NCBI GenBank assembly: GCA_017429885.1
Contig: JAFROA010000188.1
Coordinates: forward strand, 1-6,233
Source of the DNA: Bacteroidales bacterium
Lineage (GTDB): Bacteria > Bacteroidota > Bacteroidia > Bacteroidales > UBA932
DNA length: 6,233 nucleotides
Direction: 5' to 3'
Below are positions 4,458 through 6,233 of this stretch, in pieces (the stretch's first letter is position 1; each line of letters opens with the position of its first letter). The notes below the pieces were generated by a model that did not search any database, had not been told where the DNA came from, and worked only from the letters and a program-made list of their open reading frames with translations. The position numbers were made by a program, and so were the translations under genes.

Positions 4458-6233
4458 GAAAATGATGAGATACTCCTTCGCTCTTCTCAGCGGCGAGGCG
4501 GACAAGTTCCTCAAGGATCTCGAGGAACTCGGTGTCGTTGATATCACCCGTTCCGAGAAACCGGTGGACGATGCCTCGACCAAGTTATCCAACGAGGTGG
4601 AGAATTGCCGGAAGGCCATCAGCTATCTTGAGAGCCTCAATCCTGCGAAAGAGGCTGATAACGGGAAATTCACCCTGTCACCGGATGGGAATATAAGCGA
4701 TCCTTTAGCCCTATTCCAGGAGATTCTCCCTAAGGAGCGCCTGCTTAAAACAGAAATCGAGGATCTCCAGAATAACCTGGATGAAGCTCGTGTATGGGGA
4801 AATTTCGATAAAGGAAAGATACAGGATCTGGAGAAGCTCGGACTTAAACTACGCTTCTATAAGCTTCCGAAAAAGTCCTATGACCCTTCATGGGCTTCAG
4901 AGTACGCCATTCAGGAAATAGCCGATGACGGGAGACATGTCTGGTTCGTGACTGTCTCTGATGACCCGGAATATTCATTCCCCGCGGAGGAGATTCCGGC
5001 CCCTGAAAAGGACCCTTCCACATTGGAAGGTATCCTGGCGGATAAGGAAGGGAACCTCATCGCTTGTAAAGGATTGATGTATTCCCTGAAAGACTATATC
5101 CCCCAGATAAAGGAGAGGAGTGACAAGGCCATGTCCAAGCTCCAAAGGTATCTGGCGGATGCGGGTGCAGGAAAAGCGGCCGAAAACCATATCACCACTT
5201 TCGAGGGATTCGCTCCCGTAGAAGAGGATAAACGTCTTTGTGAGGCGTTCGACGCTATGGAAGGGGTTATATACTTGAAGGAAGTTGCCGTGAAAGAGGA
5301 TAATCCTCCCATCAAACTCAAAGGCAATTGGTTCACTCGCATGTTCACGGTTCTTACCGACATGTATGGAAGGCCGGAATACAACGAATTTGACCCCACA
5401 CCCTATCTCTCAATCTTCGTCCTGCTGTTCTTCGCCATGTGCATGGGAGACGCGGGATACGGATTAGCCCTTATCGTCATAGGATTGCTCCTGCGCCGCT
5501 CCAACGGGCTTAAAGACATCGCCCCTCTGGTCATGACCCTCGGTGCCGGCACTTTCGTGATCGGGATCGTGATGCACACATTCTTCGGGTATGACATCTC
5601 GAGCGCCTCGTGGGTGCCCTCATGGCTGAAGAAATGCATGGTGACAGGCAATATCGCCGGATTCGACGCCAACATGGTGCTTTCCATAGTGATTGGTATT
5701 GTCCACCTTTCCCTGGCTTTCATACTCAAGGCGATTTATGCCACCAAGAAAAACGGGTTCCTCGAGTCGCTCGGGACCTGGGGATGGACCCTTCTCATCG
5801 TGGGCGGGGTCATAGTCGGAGGCATCTCCCTGACAGGAGTCCTTAGCTCAACGGTCACGAAGTGGATAATTATCGCCATAGGGATCATCTCCGCAATCGG
5901 AATATTCCTTCTCAGCAACATCCACCGCAATCCCCTCAAGAACATTGCCCCAGGCCTCTGGGAGACCTACAACACCGCTACAGGATTGCTGGGCGACGTG
6001 CTCAGTTACCTGCGTCTCTATGCCCTTGGCCTCGCTGGAGGCATGTTGGGAAAAGCTTTCAACGACATCGCCGCGATGACAGTCGGAGACGGTGGTTTCG
6101 GTGTCGGCTGGATCGCCTTCGCCTTGATATTCCTTGTCGGGCATGCGCTCAACTTGGCCATGTGTTGCTTGGGTGCCTTTGTCCATCCTTTGCGTCTCAA
6201 TTTCCTCGAGTTCTTCAAGAACAGCGGTTACGA
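4450..6233 (+). CDS. atpI: V-type ATPase membrane stator subunit I (a-subunit), 3' end cut off
   Basis: This subunit carries the two ion half-channels beside the c-ring and anchors the peripheral stalk. The window holds 594 codons. An N-terminal cytoplasmic half (about 1-315) has helical, coiled-coil-prone stretches (about 90-120 and 198-240) and the family's FEGFAPV block (251-257). The membrane half starts near PYLSIFVLLFFA, with MGDAGYG (333-339) matching the MFGDxGxG motif, and holds about eight membrane segments: about 318-332, 337-350, 358-380, 409-428, 442-460, 472-492, 506-540 and 553-580. DVLSYLRLYALGLAGG contains R522, matching the essential channel arginine of the a-subunit; HPLRLNFLEFF contains R582, matching the second conserved arginine. 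The reading stops after KNSGY, where related proteins usually have about ten more residues. The start at 4450 gives MIEKMMRY, like the MI.KM..Y start I recall from Bacteroidales. It overlaps atpD by 8 bases. The proteolipid gene atpK is expected next. Confidence 0.95.
   Translation, partial: MIEKMMRYSFALLSGEADKFLKDLEELGVVDITRSEKPVDDASTKLSNEVENCRKAISYLESLNPAKEADNGKFTLSPDGNISDPLALFQEILPKERLLKTEIEDLQNNLDEARVWGNFDKGKIQDLEKLGLKLRFYKLPKKSYDPSWASEYAIQEIADDGRHVWFVTVSDDPEYSFPAEEIPAPEKDPSTLEGILADKEGNLIACKGLMYSLKDYIPQIKERSDKAMSKLQRYLADAGAGKAAENHITTFEGFAPVEEDKRLCEAFDAMEGVIYLKEVAVKEDNPPIKLKGNWFTRMFTVLTDMYGRPEYNEFDPTPYLSIFVLLFFAMCMGDAGYGLALIVIGLLLRRSNGLKDIAPLVMTLGAGTFVIGIVMHTFFGYDISSASWVPSWLKKCMVTGNIAGFDANMVLSIVIGIVHLSLAFILKAIYATKKNGFLESLGTWGWTLLIVGGVIVGGISLTGVLSSTVTKWIIIAIGIISAIGIFLLSNIHRNPLKNIAPGLWETYNTATGLLGDVLSYLRLYALGLAGGMLGKAFNDIAAMTVGDGGFGVGWIAFALIFLVGHALNLAMCCLGAFVHPLRLNFLEFFKNSGY

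Noticed and set aside
4450..6233. Missing atpI in long complete open frames, suggesting a broken gene
   Set aside because: Translation from 4450 runs without interruption to the window edge and keeps all expected motifs; it is cut by the window, not disrupted.

Overview
The window is a single-strand, tightly packed piece of a bacterial V-type (A/V-type, rotary) ATPase operon. Gene order on the + strand is atpE (3' end only), a DUF2764-family gene, atpA, atpB, atpD, atpI (cut by the window's right edge about ten codons before the expected stop). All six reading frames are intact, and no junction is longer than 15 bases: a TGATG 1-base overlap, a 15-base gap, an 11-base overlap, a 3-base gap and an 8-base overlap. 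There is no gene-free stretch, mobile element, RNA gene or CRISPR array. Nothing on the minus strand looks coding.

The likely host is a member of Bacteroidota, probably Bacteroidales. The order E-DUF2764-A-B-D-I is, from memory, the arrangement in Bacteroidota, Chlamydiae and Borrelia-type spirochetes. The AtpB and AtpI sequences read like Bacteroidales proteins. Most starts lack a Shine-Dalgarno sequence and are preceded by A/T-rich bases, as is usual in that phylum. The G+C content looks slightly above 50% by eye. A species cannot be named from the window.

The genes work together as one machine. AtpA and AtpB form the A3B3 head that carries the nucleotide sites. AtpD is the rotating shaft inside it. 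AtpE is part of the peripheral stalk. AtpI is the membrane stator that carries the ion half-channels and anchors the stalk. The c-ring proteolipid (AtpK) is not in the window and is expected just downstream. The operon has no recognisable gene for subunit C (the d-type adaptor between shaft and c-ring) or for subunit F where Thermus and archaeal operons carry them between E and A. The DUF2764 protein sits in that slot and shows weak helical motifs reminiscent of subunit C, so it is the best candidate for a replacement subunit. 

The window is otherwise a well-conserved housekeeping or bioenergetic operon. The points worth a second look are the DUF2764 protein, a P-loop cysteine in AtpA paired with a second C-terminal-domain cysteine as in eukaryotic V-ATPases, and the strong Shine-Dalgarno-like sequence before atpI.
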